DNA from: Pelagicoccus sp. SDUM812005
GTDB taxonomy: Bacteria > Verrucomicrobiota > Verrucomicrobiia > Opitutales > Opitutaceae
Direction of reading: 5' to 3'
DNA: 64,000 bases
Assembly: GCF_031127875.1 (NCBI RefSeq)
Contig: NZ_JARXIA010000011.1
Location: 1-64,000, forward strand
In this document: positions 48,710 through 57,102 of the stretch, piece by piece
How positions within the stretch are numbered: the stretch's first letter is position 1
Layout: each line of letters begins with the position of its first letter
Program-made: the position numbers and the translations under genes
Notes under the pieces: generated by a model
Told to the model about the DNA's origin: nothing
Database searches by the model: none
Seen by the model: only the letters and a program-made list of their open reading frames with translations

Positions 48710-49444
48710 ATGGCCAAGCCGATCGTTTATTTGGTTCTCGCTTGCAAGGGCTCCGATCAGTTTCGCGTGATTGCGGACTTGGTGGAGTTTGGCACGAGCG
48801 AGGAGGAGAAGTCTGCGTTTTATTTCAGTTCTCGGGATGCCGAAGAGGTGGAGTCCGACTTTGCGGTGAAGCATCGCAGCGTGTCGACGGGCGCCTATGC
48901 ATTCGAGGACGGTCGCTTAACGCTCGAAGTCGATGAGACGGCGGATTTGGTTTTCATCGCGGCGGATGGCTTGGGCGATCCTGCGGATTTCGTGGAAGCC
49001 TTTCATGCTTGGTTGCCGGATAGCGGCTGCGAGCTGGGACGCGTGATCACGGTGCTGCATAGCGATCTAGCCATCGGGAACAAGGATGCGTTCCCTTGGT
49101 TTGATTGCTGTATCCACTTTTCGGATGTGGTGCTGCTATCGTGTCGCGAGAAAGTGGGAAACAAGGAGATTAAGGCTTTTCTCGATCGCTACGAGGAACT
49201 GTGCTTCCCGTGCCTCTGGGAGTACGTGAAGAAAGGGCGGGTGGGGAATCCGTCTTTGGTTTTGGATACGCAATCGCGCCGAATCAGCAGAATATTCGAC
49301 GTACCGGAAGTCTTCGAAGACGATGGCGAAGAAGACGAGTGGGAAGAAGACATCGCTGGCGACGTGACGAAGGATCCGTTTCTGAAAACGGTATCGGGCG
49401 GCAAGCGAGCTAAGGAGTTGCCGGATATCGGCACCTTCTTGTAA
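48710..49444 (+). CDS. COG0523-like protein lacking the P-loop (unknown function)
   Basis: A 244-residue protein. The layout resembles the G domain of COG0523/CobW-type metallochaperone GTPases: a first strand IVYLVLACKGSDQF where GxxGxGKT would be, a LVFIAADGLGDPADFVEAF segment like the family's ETxGLADP region, and CIHFSDVVLLSCREKV like their ADVVLLNKxD strand. The P-loop glycines and the NKxD motif are degraded, so GTP binding is doubtful. The resemblance is my reading of short motifs and is not certain. The C-terminal 45 residues are acidic. It lies 16 bp after aroC, probably in one operon. Confidence 0.6.
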   Translation: MAKPIVYLVLACKGSDQFRVIADLVEFGTSEEEKSAFYFSSRDAEEVESDFAVKHRSVSTGAYAFEDGRLTLEVDETADLVFIAADGLGDPADFVEAFHAWLPDSGCELGRVITVLHSDLAIGNKDAFPWFDCCIHFSDVVLLSCREKVGNKEIKAFLDRYEELCFPCLWEYVKKGRVGNPSLVLDTQSRRISRIFDVPEVFEDDGEEDEWEEDIAGDVTKDPFLKTVSGGKRAKELPDIGTFL

Positions 49445-49484
49445 GTTGCGTTGAGGTCCGTCGCGGGTCGCGGCGCGCTCTTGC

Positions 49485-50681
49485 CTAGAGGCGCTCGCGG
49501 ATCCAGTTCAGGATGGCGGCGGCGACTTGGGATTTAGGCAGAGTGTCGAGCGTCTGTACCGAATCTTTGGTGACGAAGTGGACGGTGTTTTGGTCTTGGC
49601 CGAAGACGGCGCCTTGGCTGACGTCGTTGGCGACGATGAGGTCGCAACCTTTGCTCGCTCGTTTCTTTTGCGCGTAGGCGATGAGGTCGTCCGTCTCGGC
49701 GGCGAAGCCGATGACGAGCTGGGGCCGTTTTTCCTTAGGCAGGGTGCCGACGCTTTTGGCGATGTCTGGGTTCTCTTCGAATTGGAGGTCGAGGCCGCCC
49801 TCTTTCTTGAGCTTTTTGTCAGCTTTGTTGGATACGCGGAAATCGCAGACCGCGGCGCAGCCCACGAAGATGTCGGCGGGCAGCTTCGCCTCGACGGCGG
49901 CTTTCATTTCTGCGGCGGATTCTACGGGGAGGGCTTCGATATTGGGGTGTTGCGGGGCGGGCTCCTTGGTGTTGCCGACCACGAGGGATACTTTGGCTCC
50001 GGCTTGGGCGAGGGCGAGGGCGATGGCGTTGCCTTGTTTGCCGGAGGAGAAGTTGCTGATGTAGCGCACGGAGTCGATGCGCTCGATGGTGCCGCCGGAA
50101 GTGACGATGGCTGTCTTTCCGCTTAAGGTTTCGGCGGCTTGGAAATGAGCTTCGATGGCGGCGAGAATGGTGGCGGGTTCGGCCATTTTTCCGATGCCGG
50201 TTTCGCCGCAGGCAAGGGTGTCGGTTTGGGGAGGGACGAGGGTGGCGCCGTCGGCTTGGGCTTGGGCGAGGTTGCGGCGGAAGGCGGCGTTTTCCCACAT
50301 CTCGGTGTTCATGCTGGGGGCTAGCAGGACCGGCTTGTTCTTGGCGAGCAGGACGGAGGATGCGAGATCGTCGCCGATGCCGTTGGCCAGTTTGGCGATG
50401 ATGCCGGCGGTGGCGGGGGCGATGACGATGAGGTCGGCCCGGCGGGAGAGCTCGATGTGGTTCATCTCGTAGGAGCGTTCGTCCCACATGGCGGTATGGG
50501 CGGGCTTGCCGGTGAGGGCTTCGACGGAGAGGGGGGTGATGAAGGCGGCTCCGCCTTGGGTGAGCACGCCTTCCACGCTGGCTCCGGCCTTGGCGAGGAG
50601 CCGGATGAGCTCGAGCGCCTTGTAGGCGGCGATGCTGCCGGTGATGATGAGAGTGATTCGTTTTCCGGAGAGGGAGGCCAT
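49485..50681 (-). CDS. coaBC: Bifunctional phosphopantothenoylcysteine decarboxylase/phosphopantothenate-cysteine ligase
   Basis: Two consecutive steps of coenzyme A synthesis in one 398-residue chain. The N-terminal flavoprotein decarboxylase (CoaC, about 1-185) has its active His75 (YEMNHIEL), a PSMNTEMW motif and the Cys157 redox loop ACGETGIGKMAEP. The C-terminal ligase (CoaB, about 190-398) starts at AIVTSGGTIERIDSVRYISNFSSG, the nucleotide-binding region, and has an IVANDVS motif near its end. Same strand as dinB with an 84-bp gap. Confidence 0.97.
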   Translation of the reverse strand: MASLSGKRITLIITGSIAAYKALELIRLLAKAGASVEGVLTQGGAAFITPLSVEALTGKPAHTAMWDERSYEMNHIELSRRADLIVIAPATAGIIAKLANGIGDDLASSVLLAKNKPVLLAPSMNTEMWENAAFRRNLAQAQADGATLVPPQTDTLACGETGIGKMAEPATILAAIEAHFQAAETLSGKTAIVTSGGTIERIDSVRYISNFSSGKQGNAIALALAQAGAKVSLVVGNTKEPAPQHPNIEALPVESAAEMKAAVEAKLPADIFVGCAAVCDFRVSNKADKKLKKEGGLDLQFEENPDIAKSVGTLPKEKRPQLVIGFAAETDDLIAYAQKKRASKGCDLIVANDVSQGAVFGQDQNTVHFVTKDSVQTLDTLPKSQVAAAILNWIRERL

Positions 50682-50765
50682 GGGAAGAGTGAATGGTGAG
50701 GGGCGAGGGGCGAATTGGAAGCGCTTTTTTGTGGGGGCGTTGCGGGTGGGCGGCGGCGGGCGTTT

Positions 50766-51797
50766 CTAGCCCCAGTCGAACTTGAGCTGTTGGGTGGCTC
50801 GGATTTGGTTTTCTGGATCGACGAAGCGGACGCCGAGGCCGAGCAGGCGGATGGGGTCGGAGCGGCGTTGGTAGGATTCGTCGAGGAGGTCCTGGAAACT
50901 GGAAAGCTGGAAGGGAAGACCGCTGCGCTCGATGGAGCTGCGGGTGAAGTCGGAGTACTTGCACTTGACGAAGAGCTTGGCGATGGGGCGGTCGCTCTTG
51001 AAGCGGGCGAGGTCGTGGGAGAGCTCTTGGAAGATGTCGGCGGCGTGTTGTTGGCGGTCTTCGAGGGACTCGAGGTCCTTGGCGTAGGTGCGTTCGCAGC
51101 TCATGGACTTGCGGATGCGGTTGGAGACGACCTGGCGGTGATCGATGCCTCGGCAGAGCTCGTAGAGCTCGGAGCCGAACTTTCCGAAGAGTTGCTGGAG
51201 CTGGAGGCGGCTTTGTTGCTGGAGCTGGCCGCAGGTGCGAAGGTCGTGTTCGGCGAGGCGGGCGGCGGCTTTTTTTCCGACTCCCCAGATTTTGGATACG
51301 GGGAGCTCTTGCATGAAGGCGTCGATCTCGCTGGGGAGGACTTCGTATTGGCCGTTGGGTTTGCGCCAATCGCTCGCGATCTTGGCGAGCATCTTGTTGG
51401 GGGCGATGCCGGCGGATGCGGTGAGGCCGGTGGTTTGGCGGATGCGGCTGCGGATTTCTTGGGCGATGTCGGCGGCGGAGCGGGGGTGGTGGGAGACGTC
51501 GAGGTAGGCTTCGTCGAGGGAGAGGGGTTCGATGAGCTGGGTGTAGTCTTGGAAGATGCGGCGGATGCGGCGGCTTTCGCGTCGATAGACCTCGGATCGG
51601 ACGGGCATGACGATGAGGTGGGGGCAGCGCTGCAGGGCCTGGAAGGTGGGCATGGCGGAGTGGCAGCCGAAGGTGCGGGCTTGGTAGTTGCAGGTTGTGA
51701 GCACGCCGCGGCGGTTGCTGCTTCCGCCGACGGCTACGGGTTCGCCGCGCAGCTCGGGATGGTCGCGGACCTCGATGGCTGCGTAGAAGCAGTCCAT
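50766..51797 (-). CDS. dinB: DNA polymerase IV (Y family), start codon unclear
   Basis: A translesion DNA polymerase. From ATG 51797 it has 343 residues: MDCFYAAIE, catalytic LSLDEAYLD (Asp95, Glu96 in this numbering), helix-hairpin-helix at about 155-200, and a little-finger domain. The frame is open upstream and encodes RQIIHID directly before this Met, the conserved Pol IV N-terminus with the first metal-binding Asp. No ATG, GTG or TTG occurs in frame for at least 240 bp upstream. So either a non-standard start (for example ATC or ATT) is used or there is a start-region defect. No beta-clamp peptide is obvious at the C-terminus. Confidence 0.88.
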   Translation of the reverse strand: MDCFYAAIEVRDHPELRGEPVAVGGSSNRRGVLTTCNYQARTFGCHSAMPTFQALQRCPHLIVMPVRSEVYRRESRRIRRIFQDYTQLIEPLSLDEAYLDVSHHPRSAADIAQEIRSRIRQTTGLTASAGIAPNKMLAKIASDWRKPNGQYEVLPSEIDAFMQELPVSKIWGVGKKAAARLAEHDLRTCGQLQQQSRLQLQQLFGKFGSELYELCRGIDHRQVVSNRIRKSMSCERTYAKDLESLEDRQQHAADIFQELSHDLARFKSDRPIAKLFVKCKYSDFTRSSIERSGLPFQLSSFQDLLDESYQRRSDPIRLLGLGVRFVDPENQIRATQQLKFDWG

Positions 51798-51930
51798 GTC
51801 GATGTGGATGATCTGTCGGTTCGGCTCGATGGGTGGAAGGCTCTGGAGTTTTTGGTGGCTTGGCGGGCTGGCTCGGTGGAAGTTTCGGCTTCTGAAATTT
51901 GCGATTGTTGCTCTTACTTCGGGGATGCCA

Positions 51931-52722
51931 ATGGCTTTATCGAAGACGAAACTGACTGGGTTGCGGAAATTCCTGCTGAAGAAGACGAGGGAGGCGGAAG
52001 GTCGTTTCTTTGTGGAGGGCTGGCATTTGTTGGATGAAGCGATGAAGGCGGGCTGCCGATTGCATGCCGTGGTTTACGATCCGGCGGCCCGGCGGGAGTC
52101 GGCGGAGGAGGGGATCTTGACGGCGGCGTTGGCCAAGGCGGGCGAAGTTTGGGAGGGGACGGCGAGCCAGTTGGCTCAATTGTCGGATACGAAAGCGTCG
52201 CAAGGGGTGCTGGCTTTGGTGGATCGGGTGGGCTGCGGCTTTGGGGATTTGCTGGAGCGGCTTCCGGCGAGCGGCCCGACGCGGCTGGTGCTGTTGGACG
52301 AGTTGGGGGATCCGGGAAATTGCGGGGCGATCGTGCGGAGCTGCGATTGGTTTGGCATGGATGGAGTGGTTTTGGGGCGCGGCTGCGCGGAGCTGGAGAA
52401 TGGCAAGACGGCGCGTTCGTCGATGGGTGGCTTGTTTCACTTGCCGGTGGCGGTCGGGGTGGAGTTGGTCGAGGCGGTCCAGGCCTTGCAGGCAAGGGGT
52501 ATCCAGGTTTTCACGACGGAGCTGGACGAGGCGGCGGTTTCGCTGTCGGACTTCGATTTTCCGGAGCGCTGCGCGATCGTGGTAGGGAACGAGGCGCGGG
52601 GAGTTTCGCCTGCGGTTTCGGCGGTAGCGGACGGAAAGCTGTTCGCACCGCGGTTCGGGCGGGGGGAGTCTTTGAACGCGGCGGCGGCGGCTTCGGTTTT
52701 TTTGGCGAAGTGGCGGGTGTAG
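51931..52722 (+). CDS. SpoU/TrmH family RNA 2'-O-methyltransferase
   Basis: A 263-residue RNA methyltransferase with the SPOUT trefoil-knot fold. An N-terminal substrate-binding domain (about 1-105) precedes the three motifs: DELGDPGNCGAIVRSCDWFG, CAIVVGNEARGVS and ESLNAAAAASVFL. The RlmB/TsnR-like type is likely, with an rRNA target, but the site is not predictable. The start is ATG 51931 or 51925, preceded by GGGG. It is divergent from dinB, and its first codons overlap the open dinB upstream frame. Confidence 0.9.
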   Translation: MALSKTKLTGLRKFLLKKTREAEGRFFVEGWHLLDEAMKAGCRLHAVVYDPAARRESAEEGILTAALAKAGEVWEGTASQLAQLSDTKASQGVLALVDRVGCGFGDLLERLPASGPTRLVLLDELGDPGNCGAIVRSCDWFGMDGVVLGRGCAELENGKTARSSMGGLFHLPVAVGVELVEAVQALQARGIQVFTTELDEAAVSLSDFDFPERCAIVVGNEARGVSPAVSAVADGKLFAPRFGRGESLNAAAAASVFLAKWRV

Positions 52723-52796
52723 GTTTGAGGACTGGGCGGGAGATCTTGGGAATCGGGGATTGATTGTTTTTTCGGGGCGCTTTGGATGGGCGGCTT

Positions 52797-53165
52797 ATGA
52801 ATTGGATCTCCGATATCGAAGAGGCTTTGGCGAAACGTGCGGCCGAAGGGAAGCGTCTGTTGATGATTTTCAAGGGCAATGGCGACTGGTGCAAGTGGTG
52901 CAACGCCTTGGACGGAGTGCTGAAGGAGAGCGATGCCTTGGACAAGTATTTGGAGAGCGAGGGGATCTTGGGCGCCAAGATCTTGATCCCTCGCAAGGCG
53001 GAGGACGAGGAGGGGATTCGGGAGCGTTTCGGGATCACGGGAATTCCGTTCCTGGTGTTCTACTCGGCGGAAGGCACCGTGGAGGGCACGACCGAGTTTA
53101 TCGACGACGGGGATGCTTCGAGCTACGTGCAGTGGATCGAGAGCGTGGACTCGAGCGCCTTTTAG
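52797..53165 (+). CDS. Thioredoxin-fold protein with WCKWC site
   Basis: A 122-residue protein with a thioredoxin-like fold: MIFKGNGDWCKWCNALDG carries a CxxC redox site (about residues 36-39), and the cis-Pro motif follows in GITGIPFLVFY. No signal peptide is seen, so it is probably cytoplasmic, like many thioredoxin_7 proteins (YbbN- or DUF255-like). ATG 52797 is preferred because an earlier start adds a non-conserved leader. It lies 74 bp after the methyltransferase gene. Confidence 0.83.
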   Translation: MNWISDIEEALAKRAAEGKRLLMIFKGNGDWCKWCNALDGVLKESDALDKYLESEGILGAKILIPRKAEDEEGIRERFGITGIPFLVFYSAEGTVEGTTEFIDDGDASSYVQWIESVDSSAF

Positions 53166-53206
53166 GAGCGGCTCGCAAGGCCGGTCGGCTTGCCGCGCGA
53201 AATTTG

Positions 53207-53240
53207 AAAAGCCCGAATCTCAGGTGAGATTCGGGCTTTT
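53207..53240. terminator. Bidirectional intrinsic terminator
   Basis: AAAAGCCCGAATCTCA, GG, TGAGATTCGGGCTTTT: a perfect 16-bp inverted repeat with A/T tails, so it can terminate on both strands. It lies between the convergent thioredoxin-like and HDOD genes. Confidence 0.95.
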
Positions 53241-53330
53241 TGGTGAGCGGGCGAAAGTTGGTTACGCAAATAAAAGCGAACGTTGTGTCGCTTTTGCGCG
53301 CATTGGGTGCGGGTACCGGTTGGCGGTGGG

Positions 53331-55196
53331 CTAGTTGAGCTTGAAGGCGCGGAAGGTGTTTTCGTAGCGGACGACGACTTGGCGTTTGTCGATGCGGACG
53401 ATCTGGGCGCCGTTTACGGTGTCGCCGACGCGTCGGATCTGGCCGTTGACGCTGGCGAGGGGGCGCTCGGAATTGTAGAAGATGCCGGCCAGCTCGATGG
53501 CGGGAAAGGTGTCGCGGGGGGAAGGAAGCTGGGGCTTGGGAAGTTCAGCCGCGGGCTCGGCGAGCGCTGGGGAAGGGATGGGAGCGGTGTCGGTTAGCTG
53601 GAGCGCTGGCTCTGGCTGTTCGGCTGCTTGAGGTTCGGCGGAAGGCGCGTCGTCTTCTGCTTGGGCGTCGAAGATTTCTTGCAGGGCGTCTTCGGTTTGG
53701 CTGATTCCGGAGAAGTCGCGGGCTTTATCCAGGGCGCTCTTGGCTAGAGGTTCCTCGGTTTGGATGAAGGCTTCTTCGGTGGAGTCGACGGTATCTATGG
53801 TATTGAGAATGTAGATACCGAAGGTAGCGAGGGCGGCGCAGGCCGCCAAGGCGAGGAAAGGCGTCTTGGTGTTTTTCTTTTGTCCGGCTGGGGCGGCGTC
53901 TTGGAGGGCGCTGGCCTTGGCGGATTGGGGCGCTGCAGGGGCGCTTTTTGAGGCGGTGTCGGCTTCTTGGGCTTTGAGGGAGAGGGCTGCGGCGGCTTTG
54001 GCGGGGGGCGTTTTGCCGGAGGTGACGTCGAGCCAGTCTTCCCAGGAGTCGGCTCTGCCGATTTCGAGGAGGAAATCTTGGCTGGGGGTGGAGCTGGGGT
54101 GGTCGGCCCGCTGGCGGTGGTGGACGATGGCGTTGGCTACGTGCACGGCTGCGAGGGCGGAGAAGGATTTTCCGAAGGAATTGACGGGGTCGTGGTGGAG
54201 GGCGACGGCTTCGGTGAGGTTGGTGGGCATGCCCCAACGAGCGAGCACGTAGGCGCCGGTTTCGGCGTGGTTGCAGCCGAGGACTTGGGTCTCGACCTCG
54301 ATCTGGGGAATGGATTTTTCGAGGGCTAGTTCGCGGGCTTGGGCGAAGGCTTCGGGGGCTGCGTTGAGGAGCACCAGCTTGCCGATGTCGTGCATGAGCC
54401 CGGCGGTGTAGGCTTCCTCCGCGGCTTTTTCGTTGCGGGTCTCGTAGTGGGCGATGCGGCGAGCGGCGACGGCGACGGACATGCTATGGTGCCAGAGCTC
54501 GTCGGTGATGGCCTTTTGGTCTGCGGTGCCGCCGATGGAGTTGAAGACTTGGATGGCGAGCACGAGGTTTTTGACGCAGTCGGTGCCGAGGATGTTGATG
54601 GTTTCCGCGATGTTGCCGATCTTTTCGTCGAAGCCGTAGAAGGAGGAGTTGACGGTTTGCAGGACCTTGGCGGAGATGGCGAGGTCGCCGGCGATGGCTT
54701 GGGCGATGGATTCGGTGTCGGCGTGGCGGGAGTTGAGGGCGCTTACGACCTTGAGATAAATCGGGGGAAGGCTGGGGAATTCGCCCATTTGGGCGACCAG
54801 TTCCTTGATGCGGGGATTGCCGAGCCAGTTGTCGATGGCGACGCAGCGCTGGATTTCGGATATGAGGCGGGGGGCGGGGCAAGGGCTGGGTAGGTATTGG
54901 AAGGAGGCGCCGAAGGTGGACTCGAGCTGAGGCTTGTCGGCTTCGGTGGCGGTGATGAAGCGTTGGGCGTCGGGGGCGATGGCTTCGAGTTGGGCGAGGA
55001 TTTCGGCTCCCTTTCCGTCGGCGAGGGCGAGGGCGGCGATGATCACGTCGGGCGTGTTTTCCTGGGCGGCTTGGAGGCCTTGCGCTGCGGAGTCCGCGTA
55101 GTCGATGCGCCACTGGCTGGCTTTGGGGGCGAGGGCGTCGCGGTAGTTTTGTAGGGCTTGGGCGGCTTCGTCGACGATGAGGATGCGAGTAGTCAT
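53331..55196 (-). CDS. Pseudo-receiver/HDOD signalling protein with membrane helix and GspB-like tail
   Basis: A 621-residue multidomain protein. Residues ~1-115 have a response-regulator receiver fold, but the phosphoacceptor position (DVIIAAL) is Ala55 instead of Asp, so it is not phosphorylated there. Residues ~130-330 are an HDOD domain with GLMHDIGKL. A Thr/Ala-rich linker leads to one membrane helix (about 444-463). After an acidic, Pro-rich spacer, the last ~58 residues (IFYNSERPLASVNGQIRRVGD and on) resemble the periplasmic C-terminal domain of type II secretion protein GspB/PilP. The HDOD part is therefore cytoplasmic and the tail periplasmic. Single gene; function unknown. Confidence 0.82.
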   Translation of the reverse strand: MTTRILIVDEAAQALQNYRDALAPKASQWRIDYADSAAQGLQAAQENTPDVIIAALALADGKGAEILAQLEAIAPDAQRFITATEADKPQLESTFGASFQYLPSPCPAPRLISEIQRCVAIDNWLGNPRIKELVAQMGEFPSLPPIYLKVVSALNSRHADTESIAQAIAGDLAISAKVLQTVNSSFYGFDEKIGNIAETINILGTDCVKNLVLAIQVFNSIGGTADQKAITDELWHHSMSVAVAARRIAHYETRNEKAAEEAYTAGLMHDIGKLVLLNAAPEAFAQARELALEKSIPQIEVETQVLGCNHAETGAYVLARWGMPTNLTEAVALHHDPVNSFGKSFSALAAVHVANAIVHHRQRADHPSSTPSQDFLLEIGRADSWEDWLDVTSGKTPPAKAAAALSLKAQEADTASKSAPAAPQSAKASALQDAAPAGQKKNTKTPFLALAACAALATFGIYILNTIDTVDSTEEAFIQTEEPLAKSALDKARDFSGISQTEDALQEIFDAQAEDDAPSAEPQAAEQPEPALQLTDTAPIPSPALAEPAAELPKPQLPSPRDTFPAIELAGIFYNSERPLASVNGQIRRVGDTVNGAQIVRIDKRQVVVRYENTFRAFKLN

Positions 55197-55412
55197 GGAG
55201 GGTGCCGTTGGCGTAGGGTGATTTAAGAGTTGGAGGTGCGGGCTCGTGGTTCCGCTATTTGGGAGTCGGCTAGGAAGCGGGGGGCTTGAGGAGGGCGCGG
55301 AGCTTTGGCTGGGGCTTGGGTGGATGTACTCAAGCGGGGCGATGCGCGTGCGTGAGTCTTACCCATTCGGATTAGGGTTGGCGGACGCTGGGGGAGGCTG
55401 CAGCGTGGTGGG
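55197..55412. other. Divergent promoter region, no gene seen
   Basis: 216 bp between the HDOD gene (minus) and the methyltransferase gene (plus). I see no ORF with supporting signals and no clear hairpin. Confidence 0.4.
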
Positions 55413-56189
55413 ATGGCGCGGATGTACCAATACGAAGGCTTGGAAGCGGAGCTTTACGACAGCTTGGACGAGTTGAGTGATTTTGATGATCTCGCATTTT
55501 ACCGGTGGTTCGTCGACTTGGTGGAGGGTCCGGTCTTGGACCTCGGCTGCGGAACGGGACGGGTGTTGCTTCCGCTGGCCGAGAGCGGGAGGGAAGTCGT
55601 GGGCTTGGATGGCTCCCAGGCGATGCTGGACTTGTGCGCGGCCGGACTGGCGGAAAGGGGGGCGAGCGCGGAGCTGGTGCGGGGCGATATGCGGGACTTC
55701 GACCTGGGGGAGAAGCGTTTTGGGGCGATTCTGATTCCGGGCTTTAGCATTCAGATGTTGCTGGAGGGGGCGGATGTGGACGCCTGCTTGGCGTGTTGCC
55801 GCCGGCATTTGAGGGAGGATGGGCTGCTGATCGTGCCGACTCATATGCCTTGGGAAATGATTTGGGAGGGGCGGGACGAATGTCCGTTGGAGGAGCGCAA
55901 GCGGGTGGAGCTGGAGGAGGAAGGACAGCGTTTGGTGGCGTACCAGGGCTGGAGAATCGATGCGATGGGGCAGCGGCTTTCCTTGGCGAACCGCTTCGAG
56001 CGCTTGGATGGGAGCGGGAACTTGCTGGAGGTGGAGGAAAAGGAGATGACGATCCGGTGGCACCTTCCGCATGAGATGATGGTAAGGCTCGGCGAGGCGG
56101 GCTTTTCGGACGTGTCGGTTTACGGCGACTTCGAGTTCGAGCCTCCGGAGGCGGATAGCGAATCGGTGGTGTATTTGGCCCGTGTTTAG
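55413..56189 (+). CDS. Class I SAM-dependent methyltransferase (Methyltransf_25-like)
   Basis: A 258-residue Rossmann-fold methyltransferase. Motif I is VLDLGCGTGRVLLPLA (residues 41-56), the acidic residue after strand 2 is in VVGLDGSQ, and the adenine-side motif is VRGDMRDFD. A C-terminal beta region (about 165-250, DAMGQRLSLANRFE...) is typical of small-molecule methyltransferases. The substrate is unknown. G+C remains high here, unlike the next methyltransferase, and the gene may be unrelated to it. Confidence 0.85.
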   Translation: MARMYQYEGLEAELYDSLDELSDFDDLAFYRWFVDLVEGPVLDLGCGTGRVLLPLAESGREVVGLDGSQAMLDLCAAGLAERGASAELVRGDMRDFDLGEKRFGAILIPGFSIQMLLEGADVDACLACCRRHLREDGLLIVPTHMPWEMIWEGRDECPLEERKRVELEEEGQRLVAYQGWRIDAMGQRLSLANRFERLDGSGNLLEVEEKEMTIRWHLPHEMMVRLGEAGFSDVSVYGDFEFEPPEADSESVVYLARV

Positions 56190-56323
56190 AGCGGTAGCTG
56201 GCTGGGGCGGTACGTCCTAGCCGCAACTCGTAGAAGAATTCTTAGTGATCCGTCTTAAGGCGGAAGAGTGCAGGTCGATTGATTTTTAAGTGCAGCTTTC
56301 TGACGTAAACACGCTCTCGATTC

Positions 56324-57091
56324 ATGAACTCAACCAACCTGACTGAATTCCAAGTGCCTCTAAGCCTCGATGCGGCTGCCGATCCTTTCGAGTATGAGGG
56401 AGCGGATTTGGAGGCTATGGAGGTGGCGGAGAACTATCCGAAATGGATCGTAGAAGAGTTTTCCCCGTACTTGAAAGGGGACATTGCGGACGTGGGAGCG
56501 GGTTGCGGAAATTTCTCTCGTTACTTGCTGCGGGCCAATATCGACTCGATTCATGCCTTCGAGCCCTCCTCGAAGATGCACGGTCTTTTAGAGAGGCGCT
56601 TTGAAAATGAGGCCCGTCTCGAGTCTGTTAACGCCTACGTTGTAGATGTGGCCGACCGCTACAGCGAACGGTTTGATGCGGTGGTCTACAATAATGTGAT
56701 GGAGCATGTAGAAAACGACACTGCTGAGCTCGAAGCGGTTTATCGTATGCTGAAGCCCGGCGGCTGCGTTTTGATCTACGTTCCGGCATTGCAGTGGCTC
56801 TACAGTGACTTTGATCGTAGCCTTGGGCATTTCAGGCGATATGACAAGGCGAGCGGTAGCGAGCTCTTGTTGGGTACTGGGTTTACTGTAGAGCGTATTA
56901 AATATGCCGACGTGCTGGGGGTCCTGCCTTGGTTCCTAATGATGAAGATCATGGGGAAAAAACTGACCAAGGGGAGCGTGGGCCTCTACGATCGTCTTGG
57001 CGTTCCTGTGACGCGAATGCTCGAGAAGGTGGTGCCTATGCCTATTGGCAAGAACCTCGTACTCGTGGGCCGCAAGGCGCTCTCGAACTAA
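56324..57091 (+). CDS. Class I SAM-dependent methyltransferase (lower G+C)
   Basis: A 255-residue methyltransferase. Motif I is IADVGAGCGNFSRYLL (54-69), followed by HAFEPSSKM, the acidic post-strand-2 motif, and YNNVMEHVEND, the post-III motif of Methyltransf_11/23 types. The C-terminal part has a hydrophobic patch (ADVLGVLPWFLMMKIMG) common in envelope-polysaccharide or lipid-linked methyltransferases. It converges with the GT-C-like gene, 11 bp apart. Together they form a lower-G+C patch suggesting a shared, possibly acquired, cell-surface role (inference). Confidence 0.82.
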   Translation: MNSTNLTEFQVPLSLDAAADPFEYEGADLEAMEVAENYPKWIVEEFSPYLKGDIADVGAGCGNFSRYLLRANIDSIHAFEPSSKMHGLLERRFENEARLESVNAYVVDVADRYSERFDAVVYNNVMEHVENDTAELEAVYRMLKPGGCVLIYVPALQWLYSDFDRSLGHFRRYDKASGSELLLGTGFTVERIKYADVLGVLPWFLMMKIMGKKLTKGSVGLYDRLGVPVTRMLEKVVPMPIGKNLVLVGRKALSN

Positions 57092-57102
57092 TGGTGCAGT
57101 CG

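Noticed and set aside
49819-51369. A 516-codon open frame across coaBC and dinB
   Set aside because: An alternate frame of two recognisable genes, Arg/Pro-rich, with no motifs.
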